From contig CAYGSD010000006.1 of the NCBI GenBank assembly GCA_964352625.1, positions 124,001 to 188,000 of the forward strand: a stretch of 64,000 nt of DNA, written 5' to 3'. Below, piece after piece: positions 1-7,694 of the stretch. A model generated the notes under the pieces. That model saw only the letters and a list, made by a program, of their open reading frames with translations, was not told the origin of the DNA and searched no databases. Made by a program: the position numbers and the translations under genes. Position 1 is the stretch's first letter. Every line of letters begins with the position of its first letter. The stretch is from JAAEPI01 sp964352625. GTDB taxonomy: Bacteria; Bacteroidota; Bacteroidia; Cytophagales; Cyclobacteriaceae.

Positions 1-2
1 TG

Positions 3-71
3 GACGGCACAAGTGCTAATAGCATAGCAGATAAAATTGCGGCCAGATTGGAAAAGATGGTGGAGGGGTAA
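3..71 (+). CDS. 3' end of a sugar-nucleotide gene, probably UDP-N-acetylglucosamine 2-epimerase (partial)
   Basis: Only the last 22 codons are in the window, ending in TAA. The peptide begins DGTSANSIADKIAAR, which resembles the C-terminal helix of non-hydrolysing UDP-GlcNAc 2-epimerases, where a GDG-x-A-x-x-I pattern precedes the last helix. It lies 29 bases upstream of an O-acyltransferase and on the same strand, which fits a surface polysaccharide operon. The family call rests on a short peptide and is weak; the reading frame itself is clear. Confidence 0.4.
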   Translation, partial: DGTSANSIADKIAARLEKMVEG

Positions 72-100
72 TGAATTTGCCATACTCTAATCTTTAATGA

Positions 101-1516
101 ATGGTATTTAGTTCAGCCATTTTCCTATTCGTATTTCTGCCAATCGTCGTATCCGTCAATTTGGTTCTTAGGAAAAAAGCCCAAAACCTTTTTCTGCTTG
201 CGGTTAGTCTCCTGTTTTATGCATGGGGAGAAGGATTATTGGTACTGCTAATGCTCCTGTCTATTAGCATCAATTACATCGTAGGAATCCTCCTAGGCCA
301 TGGCTTAAAAAAGCAAGAAAGAAAATTTCTCAAGCCTATCCTGACCATAGGGATTGTACTGAACTTAAGCCTGCTCATATACTATAAATATGCTCATTTT
401 ATAGTCCAAAGTTTGAGTGAGCTAGGCTTTAATATGACCTTTAATACCAGCGGAATTGTACTTCCCATAGGCATTTCATTCTTTACGTTTCAAGGTCTCT
501 CCTATCTTATTGATGTATATCGAGAGCAGGTTCCTTATCAAAAAAGTCCTTTTAAACTTGGGCTCTACATCGCTCTTTTTCCACAGCTTATAGCTGGGCC
601 AATCATTAGATACAGTGACGTCAATGATCAAATTGAAAATCGAGAAAGAACCCTTGATAAGTTTACCAATGGCATTATTCGTTTCGTAAGGGGACTTGCC
701 AAAAAGGTGATAATTGCCAACAATATGGCGCTCGTAGCTGATCTGATATTCGATGGTAACCCGACGGACTTATCTGCACCCATTGCCTGGATTGGAGTCC
801 TGTGTTACTCACTTCAAATTTATTTCGATTTTTCAGGGTATTCTGACATGGCCATCGGTTTAGGACGAATGTTCGGTTTTGAGTTTCGAGAGAATTTCAG
901 TCATCCTTATCGTTCCAAGTCATTTCGAGAATTCTGGCGGAGATGGCATATCTCCCTCTCTACGTGGTTTAGAGACTACTTATATATACCACTGGGAGGC
1001 AACCAAAGAGGCGAATTCCGAACATACATCAACCTTATCATCGTGTTTTTCTTGACAGGTCTGTGGCATGGAGCAAGTTGGAATTTTATTATTTGGGGAT
1101 TGTTCCATGGATTTTTTCTCATAATAGAAAGAATACTCCCCCTCAAACTACCGTCATTGCTTAACCCTCTCAAATCTCTATATGTTCTGTTTTTTGTGCT
1201 GATAGGATGGGTCTTCTTTCGAGCTGAAAATTTAAGCCTAGCACTTGACTATTTACAATCTATGTTCTCCTCAAACATGAGTTTACATCATTATGCGATT
1301 ACGCTCATTAACCCCTATTTTCTTTTCGTATTTATTCTCGGGGTTATTTTCTCAATGCCGATAAGGTCAAAGGCAGAATACCTCATGATGTCGTTGGTTA
1401 CTTCTAAAAACCTCCAGACACTTCTGATCTTAGGGTTTAACTTGGCCTTGTATTGCTACACGATTATAGAGTTTAGCAGCTCCACCTACAACCCGTTCAT
1501 TTATTTCCGATTCTAG
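101..1516 (+). CDS. MBOAT-family O-acyltransferase (AlgI/DltB-like)
   Basis: A polytopic membrane protein of 471 residues, the usual AlgI length, with about ten hydrophobic segments. The MBOAT signature is present: a conserved RRWHISLSTWFRDYLYIPLGG block around His283 and the TGLWHG block with His323, the residue position of the catalytic histidine in alginate acetylase AlgI. Family members move acetyl groups across the inner membrane for O-acetylation of exported polysaccharides. The next gene, 5 bases downstream, is an AlgJ/AlgX-like SGNH-type protein, the normal extracytoplasmic partner, so the pair probably acetylates a surface glycan. The glycan cannot be identified here, as no alginate biosynthesis gene is visible. 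Start ATG 101 gives a hydrophobic N-terminus directly. Confidence 0.9.
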   Translation: MVFSSAIFLFVFLPIVVSVNLVLRKKAQNLFLLAVSLLFYAWGEGLLVLLMLLSISINYIVGILLGHGLKKQERKFLKPILTIGIVLNLSLLIYYKYAHFIVQSLSELGFNMTFNTSGIVLPIGISFFTFQGLSYLIDVYREQVPYQKSPFKLGLYIALFPQLIAGPIIRYSDVNDQIENRERTLDKFTNGIIRFVRGLAKKVIIANNMALVADLIFDGNPTDLSAPIAWIGVLCYSLQIYFDFSGYSDMAIGLGRMFGFEFRENFSHPYRSKSFREFWRRWHISLSTWFRDYLYIPLGGNQRGEFRTYINLIIVFFLTGLWHGASWNFIIWGLFHGFFLIIERILPLKLPSLLNPLKSLYVLFFVLIGWVFFRAENLSLALDYLQSMFSSNMSLHHYAITLINPYFLFVFILGVIFSMPIRSKAEYLMMSLVTSKNLQTLLILGFNLALYCYTIIEFSSSTYNPFIYFRF

Positions 1517-1521
1517 TAAGT

Positions 1522-2667
1522 ATGTTCAAAAAAACAGATTTGAGTGTTTCGGATTTCTTGAAAATCATATTTTCAAGTCTATTAATAGTTAGCCTGTCTA
1601 TTCCGGCCATCTTCTCTGGAGCCTCGGAATCATCCAATGCTGAAAAAAGAGAACTTCAATCAAAGCCAGAATTTAATTTCTCGAAAGAATACTTTCTAGA
1701 TTTTGAAATGTACCTGTCTGATAACTTTGGTTTTCGTGCATCCCTGATAGAAGTGGGATCGAGATACAAACTCAAGTATTTCAAATCATCCAATCGTCCT
1801 CAAAATGTTTCTGTCGGAAATTCCGGATTTATCTTCTTTAATATCCCTCATGTGTATAACAGCTTTTCAAATTCCAACCTACTGACAGTCGAAGAAGGGC
1901 TGGATTTCAAAAATCAATTTGAGAAATTGAAGAAGCATGCGGATAAAAATGAGTACAAACTTATCTATGCATTTTGGCCCAATAAACAAACCATCTATCC
2001 AGAAAAACTGTCACCTGCTATTTCAAGGGTGAAAAAGGACACTATTTCTTTAGCAGATCAACTCATCGACCTTCACTCGCAATTGCAACAAGAATTAATA
2101 GATGTCCGAGAAGTTTTGTTAGATTTAAAAATGAAGGATACCACTAATGGTAACCTCCAACCTTATTGGAGATTGGACACTCATTGGAATGACCTTGGTG
2201 CCTATTTCGGATACAAAACCCTTATGGAGGCTTCATTTCCAACCCTTGGGATTTCTCCGTACCCACTGGATTCACTAGAAACGAGCATGACTAAAAGAGC
2301 CCATGGCGACCTGACTGGCAATTTGGGTTTTCAAGACCGAATAATTAAATCCTACAGAGAGAAGTACCTTTCTATCAAACCAAAAGAAGCAATTAGAAAT
2401 CACATCAAGGAACATCATAAACTGGCCGATGAATTTGGCAACAAAGCTGCCATGATGGTCAATGAAAAAATTCAGGACGGATCTACCCTAGTTATATACG
2501 GAGACTCATACTCTATACCCCTCCGCAGACACTTTTTTTCTCTGCACTTTCACAAAGTCTATCATCTAAGAGGTAGAGTTGATCTGACTCTAATGGAGAA
2601 AATCAAACCTGATGCAGTTATGATTTGTCGGGTCGAAAAAGGTCTCAAGAATGAGTACTTAAAGTAA
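1522..2667 (+). CDS. AlgJ/AlgX-like extracytoplasmic O-acetyltransferase
   Basis: A 381-residue protein with an uncleaved signal anchor at about residues 13-32, placing the rest in the periplasm. It carries the hallmark D-T-H-W motif at 219-222 and a G-D-S-Y-S block at 327-331, which match the Asp-x-His pair and the nucleophilic serine of the SGNH-like AlgJ/AlgX fold. These proteins receive the acetyl group from the MBOAT partner and transfer it to the polysaccharide. It follows the MBOAT gene by 5 bases, so the two are surely cotranscribed. The gene ends 11 bases before the convergent stop of the DnaE-like gene, with no hairpin terminator in the gap. Confidence 0.85.
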   Translation: MFKKTDLSVSDFLKIIFSSLLIVSLSIPAIFSGASESSNAEKRELQSKPEFNFSKEYFLDFEMYLSDNFGFRASLIEVGSRYKLKYFKSSNRPQNVSVGNSGFIFFNIPHVYNSFSNSNLLTVEEGLDFKNQFEKLKKHADKNEYKLIYAFWPNKQTIYPEKLSPAISRVKKDTISLADQLIDLHSQLQQELIDVREVLLDLKMKDTTNGNLQPYWRLDTHWNDLGAYFGYKTLMEASFPTLGISPYPLDSLETSMTKRAHGDLTGNLGFQDRIIKSYREKYLSIKPKEAIRNHIKEHHKLADEFGNKAAMMVNEKIQDGSTLVIYGDSYSIPLRRHFFSLHFHKVYHLRGRVDLTLMEKIKPDAVMICRVEKGLKNEYLK

Positions 2668-2678
2668 CCATTACCGTC

Positions 2679-5618
2679 TCATTCCAGTCCCCTATACCCC
2701 AATTTCACCATCCTGCTCACTTCCAGACTCATGGCATCAAATTCCTCTACCACCTTTCCAAACAGGTGGTAGATGCCTCGTCCCGTAAAAGGATACTGCT
2801 TAGCCACCGGTGGGAAATGGACCGTGTCAATAAACTCACCATCCGTATCCACGAAAGTGCCGAAATGCATTCTATCTCCTTTTAATGTACTGGTATTTTT
2901 GGTTGTAATCAGGTAACCCACCATCTGCACATTTCGATTGATGTGTTGCTTCATTTCGCGCACAGAGATCACCCCGATAGGCATACTCTCCAGTAGCTTA
3001 AACGGGCTACTCAGCGGAAATCCCAGCAACTCGATTTCATCATACATATCCTCCAATCTGGTATGAGAAATATCCGGCAAGGTGTAGTCCTTCACCGGAG
3101 GGTCAAAGAGTAAATTCTCCACTTTGCTTTTTGACGTATTTCCCAATAGAAAATGCGCTTTCCATAGGAGCTCTTTCTTATTAGCCTTCAAAAAATCAAA
3201 TGCCCCTACCCGAATCAACAAACTCAATTGGTCTAGTGAAATTGATACTCGCTTGACCACATCCTCTATCGATTTGAATTCCCCAAGAATTCTCTCCTTC
3301 AGTATCGACTTGATGGTCTTTTCCTCTAATTCCTTCACAAAACAAAAGCCCAGATAAATGTCCCTTCCGTTGATCGTCGTTAGATATTCGCTGCGATTCA
3401 GATGCGGCGCTATAATGTTAGCTCCCTTCATTCGCGCTTCATGCACATAGAACTCAGAGCTATAAAAGCCACCCCCATTATTGAGCACAGCCACCATAAA
3501 CTCTAGCGGAAAGTAAGACTTCAAAAACAGGCACTGGTAACTCTCCACAGCATAAGAAGCAGAATGTCCTTTGGCAAACGCATACCCCGCGAAGCTTTCG
3601 ATCTGCCGCCATATTTCTGTCGTCAATGCAGGTGTGTAGCCTTTATTCGCGCAATTATCGAAGAACTTCTGTTTGACCGCCTGAAACTCCGCTCTAGAGC
3701 GAAACTTCCCCGACATTCCTCTTCTAAGTACATCCGCCTCACCCAAATCCAGCCCAGCGAAAAAGTGCGCCACCTTGATCACGTCCTCCTGATACACCAT
3801 CACGCCGTAGGTCTCAGGCATGATTTTCAGCAGCACAGGATGGGCGTCCTTGCGGCGCTCCTCGTGGCGATACCTGAGGATATACTGGCGCATCATTCCC
3901 GACTTGGCCACTCCGGGCCTGATCACCGAACTGGCCGCCACTAAACCCAGGTAATCATCCACTTGCAGTTTCACCATCAGCATCCGCATGGCAGGAGACT
4001 CGATGTAAAAGCATCCAATCGCATTGGCCGTGCGCAGGTTTTGCTTGATCAATTCATCCTGCTTGAATCGCTTAATATCATGGATATCAAAGTCCGCTGC
4101 GTCGGGTTGGTTTTGCTTGATGATTTCTATCGAATCCTTGATTTTACCTAATCCTCGCTGTGCTAGCAAATCGTACTTGTAGAGCCCCACATCCTCAGCC
4201 AAAATCATGTCGAAATGCGTGATGGGAAACCCCTTTGGAGGCAAAGAAGTCGCTGTGAAACAATGAATCGGTTTATCTGCAATCAGCACCCCTCCGGCAT
4301 GCACACTCAGGTGGCTAGGAAAACCCTGAATGCGATGGCCATACTTCAAGATCAACTTATGGTGATGATCTAAATCTTTGTCTGGCGTTCGCTGAATTCG
4401 ATCAATCTCATAAGCCGGCACACCGAAGACTTTCCCAACCTCTCGAATCAGTGATTTGTACTGAAAGGTGATGTGGGTAGCAATGAGAACCACATGCTCG
4501 TACTTTTCAAAAAGATAGGCCGTCACATCCTCTCGATCGGCCCATGAAAAGTCGATATCAAAGTCTGGTGGGTTTTTGCGAAAGAGATTGATAAACCGCT
4601 CAAAGTACAAGTCCAACTCGACAGGGTCAACGTCCGTAATCTGCAGCAAATACGCCACGATGCTGTTCGCTCCGCTTCCACGCCCGATGTGGAAATAGCC
4701 TTTCTTCCTCCCATAATTGATCATGTCCCAAGTGATAAGGAAATACGAAAGAAACCCCTGCTGACGAATGATCTGCACCTCCTTGATCACGCGCCGCTTG
4801 ATGCTCCACGGCGGATTTTCGCCATACCGATAGCTTAGTCCTTCCAAGCACAACTGCCGGACCTTTTTGTAATCTCCCTCAACCGATCCTGTCCAGGTTT
4901 TGAGGTTTTGAGGTGTGGCTTTTTCATTGAAATCAAAATGGATGGACGAATGCTCAACGATACCTTTCAGATTTTCAATGGCCTGAGGGAGCGCCTCGAA
5001 AGCTTCGAGCAATTCTCTTTTCGAAAGGAACACATCTCCACGCTCTCCTTTGTCAGAATTTTCCAATTTGCTAACCAGCGTATTCAAATCAATGGCTCGA
5101 AGCACCTCGTGCATTTCCAGTTCTTCATCAAGCTCATTTCCCGGTAGGAAGGTGAATGTCGGACAGGCCACCAGTTTTTCCCTTTCCAGCTTCTTCTTGG
5201 TAAATCTCACCTGATTCACTTGGTCGGGTTTCACGCCGATGAACTCATAGTCTTTCAGCTCGCGATTCGGTCTTTTGTCAAGTGGGTAAATAACGAAGCA
5301 GTCCTCAATCTCAATCTGCGGTGGAATCTTGAGGTCATTGTGAAGGTGAAAAGACAGGTATTCATTGAGGTTTCGAAAGCCCTGATTGTTCTTCGCAATG
5401 CCTATAAATTGCTGCTCTGCTCCATTGCGAAAATCAATTCCCACGATGGGCTTAATGCCCTTTTTCTGCCCCTGCCGGATAAACTCCAGCGTGCCTGCCG
5501 TGTTATTGATATCTGTGAGCACACTGGCTCTGTACCCACCCAGCTCCGCCAAATCGAGGAGTTCTTGGATGGCCCTCAACCCATACTTAAAACTGAAATA
5601 GGAATGCGTGTTGAGCAT
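2679..5618 (-). CDS. dnaE2: DnaE2-type DNA polymerase III alpha subunit (translesion)
   Basis: A C-family polymerase of 979 residues, shorter than replicative DnaE (about 1160) and like the error-prone DnaE2 group. Catalytic aspartates are intact: P-D-F-D-I-D-F at 351-357 (Asp352, Asp354) and K-Y-D at 481-483 (Asp483), with the palm GRGSGANS block near 313. The N-terminal PHP domain is degenerate: HSYFS is kept, but the second metal motif, normally TDH, reads TDINN, so proofreading by this domain is unlikely. A helix-hairpin-helix region near 820-850 and a C-terminal OB fold follow; ENLLFD after the HhH region could be a clamp-binding motif. Its ATG shares one base with the stop of the upstream Y-family polymerase gene (TAATG), so the two are translationally coupled and probably act together in translesion synthesis. 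Confidence 0.85.
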   Translation of the reverse strand: MLNTHSYFSFKYGLRAIQELLDLAELGGYRASVLTDINNTAGTLEFIRQGQKKGIKPIVGIDFRNGAEQQFIGIAKNNQGFRNLNEYLSFHLHNDLKIPPQIEIEDCFVIYPLDKRPNRELKDYEFIGVKPDQVNQVRFTKKKLEREKLVACPTFTFLPGNELDEELEMHEVLRAIDLNTLVSKLENSDKGERGDVFLSKRELLEAFEALPQAIENLKGIVEHSSIHFDFNEKATPQNLKTWTGSVEGDYKKVRQLCLEGLSYRYGENPPWSIKRRVIKEVQIIRQQGFLSYFLITWDMINYGRKKGYFHIGRGSGANSIVAYLLQITDVDPVELDLYFERFINLFRKNPPDFDIDFSWADREDVTAYLFEKYEHVVLIATHITFQYKSLIREVGKVFGVPAYEIDRIQRTPDKDLDHHHKLILKYGHRIQGFPSHLSVHAGGVLIADKPIHCFTATSLPPKGFPITHFDMILAEDVGLYKYDLLAQRGLGKIKDSIEIIKQNQPDAADFDIHDIKRFKQDELIKQNLRTANAIGCFYIESPAMRMLMVKLQVDDYLGLVAASSVIRPGVAKSGMMRQYILRYRHEERRKDAHPVLLKIMPETYGVMVYQEDVIKVAHFFAGLDLGEADVLRRGMSGKFRSRAEFQAVKQKFFDNCANKGYTPALTTEIWRQIESFAGYAFAKGHSASYAVESYQCLFLKSYFPLEFMVAVLNNGGGFYSSEFYVHEARMKGANIIAPHLNRSEYLTTINGRDIYLGFCFVKELEEKTIKSILKERILGEFKSIEDVVKRVSISLDQLSLLIRVGAFDFLKANKKELLWKAHFLLGNTSKSKVENLLFDPPVKDYTLPDISHTRLEDMYDEIELLGFPLSSPFKLLESMPIGVISVREMKQHINRNVQMVGYLITTKNTSTLKGDRMHFGTFVDTDGEFIDTVHFPPVAKQYPFTGRGIYHLFGKVVEEFDAMSLEVSRMVKLGYRGLE

Positions 5619-6844
5619 TACCTTCTTCGGTTTGCCAACAAGGGCGGTGGTTCTCCTGTGAAGGGATTGAATCGGCTGATGGTTCGCGCTTCCATTCCAG
5701 ACACCCGTAGCACTGAACGATCGCCGTATCGGTCCCTGACCTTATCCATAGCCTGATACAAATCCAGCAGCTCTACCTTGTCATCAAACATGTTGATCTG
5801 ATGAAAGCCATTTACTAAATGACTAAATCGAACCCCTATCAATCGTACTAAAAGCCGCTTGTTGTACAGCTTATCAAATAGCTCCAAAGTCTTCGGGATA
5901 AGCACGTGATCCGCTCCTGAGTACGGAATGCGGTTCTGCATGGTGTAGGTATTGAAATCCGAATACCGAATCTTCACCGTCACACAAGCGGTGAGTTTCT
6001 CTCCTCGCCTCAGCTGAAAGGCTAGATTCTCAGCCATAGCCGTCATGATTCCTTTGAGCTTTTTCACATCAATCGTGTCTCGATCGAAGGTGCGCTCGGT
6101 AGAGATCGATTTTCGCTCGGAGTACGGCACCACGGGAGAGTTGTCGATTCCATTGGCTTTCTTCCAAATAGTGACGCCATTCTGCCCAAACGCTCTTTCC
6201 ATCAAATCCACCGACATCTCCTGCAGTGTCTGGATTTTTCGCACGCCCAAACTGATCAATTTGCTGTGGGTCTTTTCGCCCACCATCGGGATTTTTCGCA
6301 CAGACAAAGGCGCTAGAAAAGCTTTTTCCATACCGTGCAAAATCTGCAATTGATTATTAGGTTTTGCCTCTCCTGTTGCAATTTTCGAAACCGTCTTATT
6401 GTCCGACAACCCAAAAGAAATAGGCAATCCCGATTCTCGCATGACCTTCTGCCGTAGCTCACTCGCAATCTGAAGACATCCAAAAAAACGATCCATGCCA
6501 GTGAGATCGGCATAGAACTCATCGATGGAAGTTTTCTCTAACACAGGCACTTGTTCTTTGATGATCTCCGTAACGATCTGCGAATGCTTGGTGTAGTCGG
6601 CAGAGTTGCCACGGACGACAATCGCCTCTGGACAGAGCGAACGAGCCAGCTTCATGGGCATGGCCGAATGGATGCCAAACTTGCGAGCCTCATAACTGCA
6701 AGCCGCCACCACGCCCCGGTCGCTCGTGCCACCAATGAGGATAGGTTTCCCGATTAGCTCCGAGTTGTTGAGCCGCTCCACTGACACGAAAAATGTGTCT
6801 AAATCCAGATGTAAAATGGCGTGTTGCACGGTGGTCATTGTCAT
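5618..6844 (-). CDS. Y-family DNA polymerase (DinB/UmuC-like), catalytically intact
   Basis: Translesion polymerase of 408 residues. Metal-binding residues are kept: H-L-D-L-D-T-F-F at 12-19 (Asp14) and S-I-D-E-F-Y-A-D at 106-113 (Asp108, Glu109). ImuB proteins lack these, so this is an active enzyme and not an ImuB scaffold. Q-I-N-M-F at 349-353 fits a beta-clamp binding pentapeptide. The operon with dnaE2 downstream and a divergent S24 repressor upstream mirrors imuAB-dnaE2 and umuDC cassettes. Two start codons are possible, at 6844 and 6838; the first lies inside a palindromic repeat, so 6838 may be the native start, with the repeat supplying an AGG just upstream. Confidence 0.85.
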   Translation of the reverse strand: MTMTTVQHAILHLDLDTFFVSVERLNNSELIGKPILIGGTSDRGVVAACSYEARKFGIHSAMPMKLARSLCPEAIVVRGNSADYTKHSQIVTEIIKEQVPVLEKTSIDEFYADLTGMDRFFGCLQIASELRQKVMRESGLPISFGLSDNKTVSKIATGEAKPNNQLQILHGMEKAFLAPLSVRKIPMVGEKTHSKLISLGVRKIQTLQEMSVDLMERAFGQNGVTIWKKANGIDNSPVVPYSERKSISTERTFDRDTIDVKKLKGIMTAMAENLAFQLRRGEKLTACVTVKIRYSDFNTYTMQNRIPYSGADHVLIPKTLELFDKLYNKRLLVRLIGVRFSHLVNGFHQINMFDDKVELLDLYQAMDKVRDRYGDRSVLRVSGMEARTISRFNPFTGEPPPLLANRRR

Positions 6845-6900
6845 CCTGAGCCTGTCGAAGGGTGTGTTGGAAGGTCCTGTTTCGACAAGCTCAACATGAC
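6839..6900. repeat. Interspersed palindromic repeat (REP-like, CCTGAGCCTGTCGAAGG type)
   Basis: Two arms, 6841-6859 and 6881-6899, are inverted copies that match at 16 of 19 positions around a 21-base loop. The core TGTCGAA is of the kind scattered between genes in many Bacteroidota genomes, by recollection and not by search. It abuts, and may include, the start codon of the Y-family polymerase gene. Confidence 0.7.
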
Positions 6901-6941
6901 ACTTCAGTTACTCAGAGTGGCACTCTTTTTAATGTTTTCAC

Positions 6942-6978
6942 TATATTCGTATTTCAAAATTGCGAATATTATCGCAAT
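6942..6978. promoter_or_regulatory. Divergent promoter with candidate SOS-type operator for the S24 repressor
   Basis: A perfect inverted repeat ATTGCGA-N6-TCGCAAT sits at 6959-6978, 16 bases before the repressor start. A further half-site TATTCG at 6944-6949 pairs with CGAATA at 6963-6968, so three related half-sites overlap. TATATTCG at 6942-6949 is one base off the Bacteroidota -7 consensus TAnnTTTG for the rightward gene, and the reverse strand at 6954-6961 reads CAATTTTG, one base off for the leftward polymerase operon. Binding here would cover both start regions. That the neighbouring S24 protein is the binder is inference. Confidence 0.6.
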
Positions 6979-6994
6979 AAATAAATGAACGACG

Positions 6995-7633
6995 ATGAAA
7001 ATCGCTACAACGAAAGAAAGAATTCTTCAATTCATTGATTATCAGGGAATTTCAAAACAATATTTCTTTAGAGAGACCGGACTGAAACGAGGCTTATTGG
7101 ATGCCGACAAACTCGATTCGTCGATTTCAGATATCTATCTGGCGAAAATACTCGCTACCTATCCCCGACTCAATCCTGAGTGGCTGCTTACCGGAAATGG
7201 CGAGATGCTCCTGAGTTCGCCCATGGCAAAACTCCGCGCAAGTATTCCCCTCATTCCCATCGGGGCGATGGCCGGCTGGGGCGAAGGAGACATGCAAATC
7301 ATGGGCAATGACCTGACGCAGTACGACGTGCCGGAGTTTGCAGAGCTCAAAGCGGATTTTATGATCACCGTGAAGGGCGACTCCATGTACCCAAAATACC
7401 AGACGGGAGATTTGGTGGCATGCAGGAAGCTGCCACTGGATACATTCTTTCAGTGGAACAAAGTGTATGTGTTGGACACGGTGCAAGGCGCAATGATCAA
7501 GCGGGTGAATAAGTCCGTGGCAGAAGGCCATGTGACCTGCATCAGCGAAAACACAACGTACGATCCGTTTGACTTAGCACTTCAGGATATCCATGCGCTG
7601 GCGCTGGTGCTTGGGTTTATTAGGTTAGAGTAA
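6995..7633 (+). CDS. LexA/CI-like repressor with S24 self-cleaving peptidase domain
   Basis: A 212-residue protein: helix-turn-helix N-terminus (about 1-75), linker and S24 peptidase C-terminus. The serine is Ser130 in G-D-S-M-Y, the lysine is Lys169 in A-M-I-K-R, and a cleavable A-G bond is at Ala93-Gly94. Spacings of 37 and 39 residues are close to those of LexA (Ala84, Ser119, Lys156), so RecA-stimulated self-cleavage is plausible. It is divergent from the polymerase pair and shares an intergenic palindrome with it, so it probably represses the cassette and itself. A UmuD-like accessory role is possible, but the DNA-binding N-terminus favours a regulator. Confidence 0.8.
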   Translation: MKIATTKERILQFIDYQGISKQYFFRETGLKRGLLDADKLDSSISDIYLAKILATYPRLNPEWLLTGNGEMLLSSPMAKLRASIPLIPIGAMAGWGEGDMQIMGNDLTQYDVPEFAELKADFMITVKGDSMYPKYQTGDLVACRKLPLDTFFQWNKVYVLDTVQGAMIKRVNKSVAEGHVTCISENTTYDPFDLALQDIHALALVLGFIRLE

Positions 7634-7637
7634 GCGG

Positions 7638-7645
7638 TATATTTG
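7638..7645 (+). promoter_or_regulatory. -7 promoter box TATATTTG
   Basis: Exact match to the Bacteroidota -7 consensus TAnnTTTG, 50 bases before the M50-TPR gene. The surrounding 14-mer AGCGGTATATTTGA recurs exactly at 22674-22687, ahead of the ATP-grasp gene. Confidence 0.5.
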
Positions 7646-7694
7646 AAGGATACGAGCGGAATTCTACTTACTAAAAACACCACTCGATTGATTC

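Noticed and set aside
5220..5756. 178-codon plus-strand open frame over the start of dnaE2 and the end of the Y-family polymerase gene
   Set aside because: Antisense to two clear polymerase genes, without a recognisable domain; a shadow frame.
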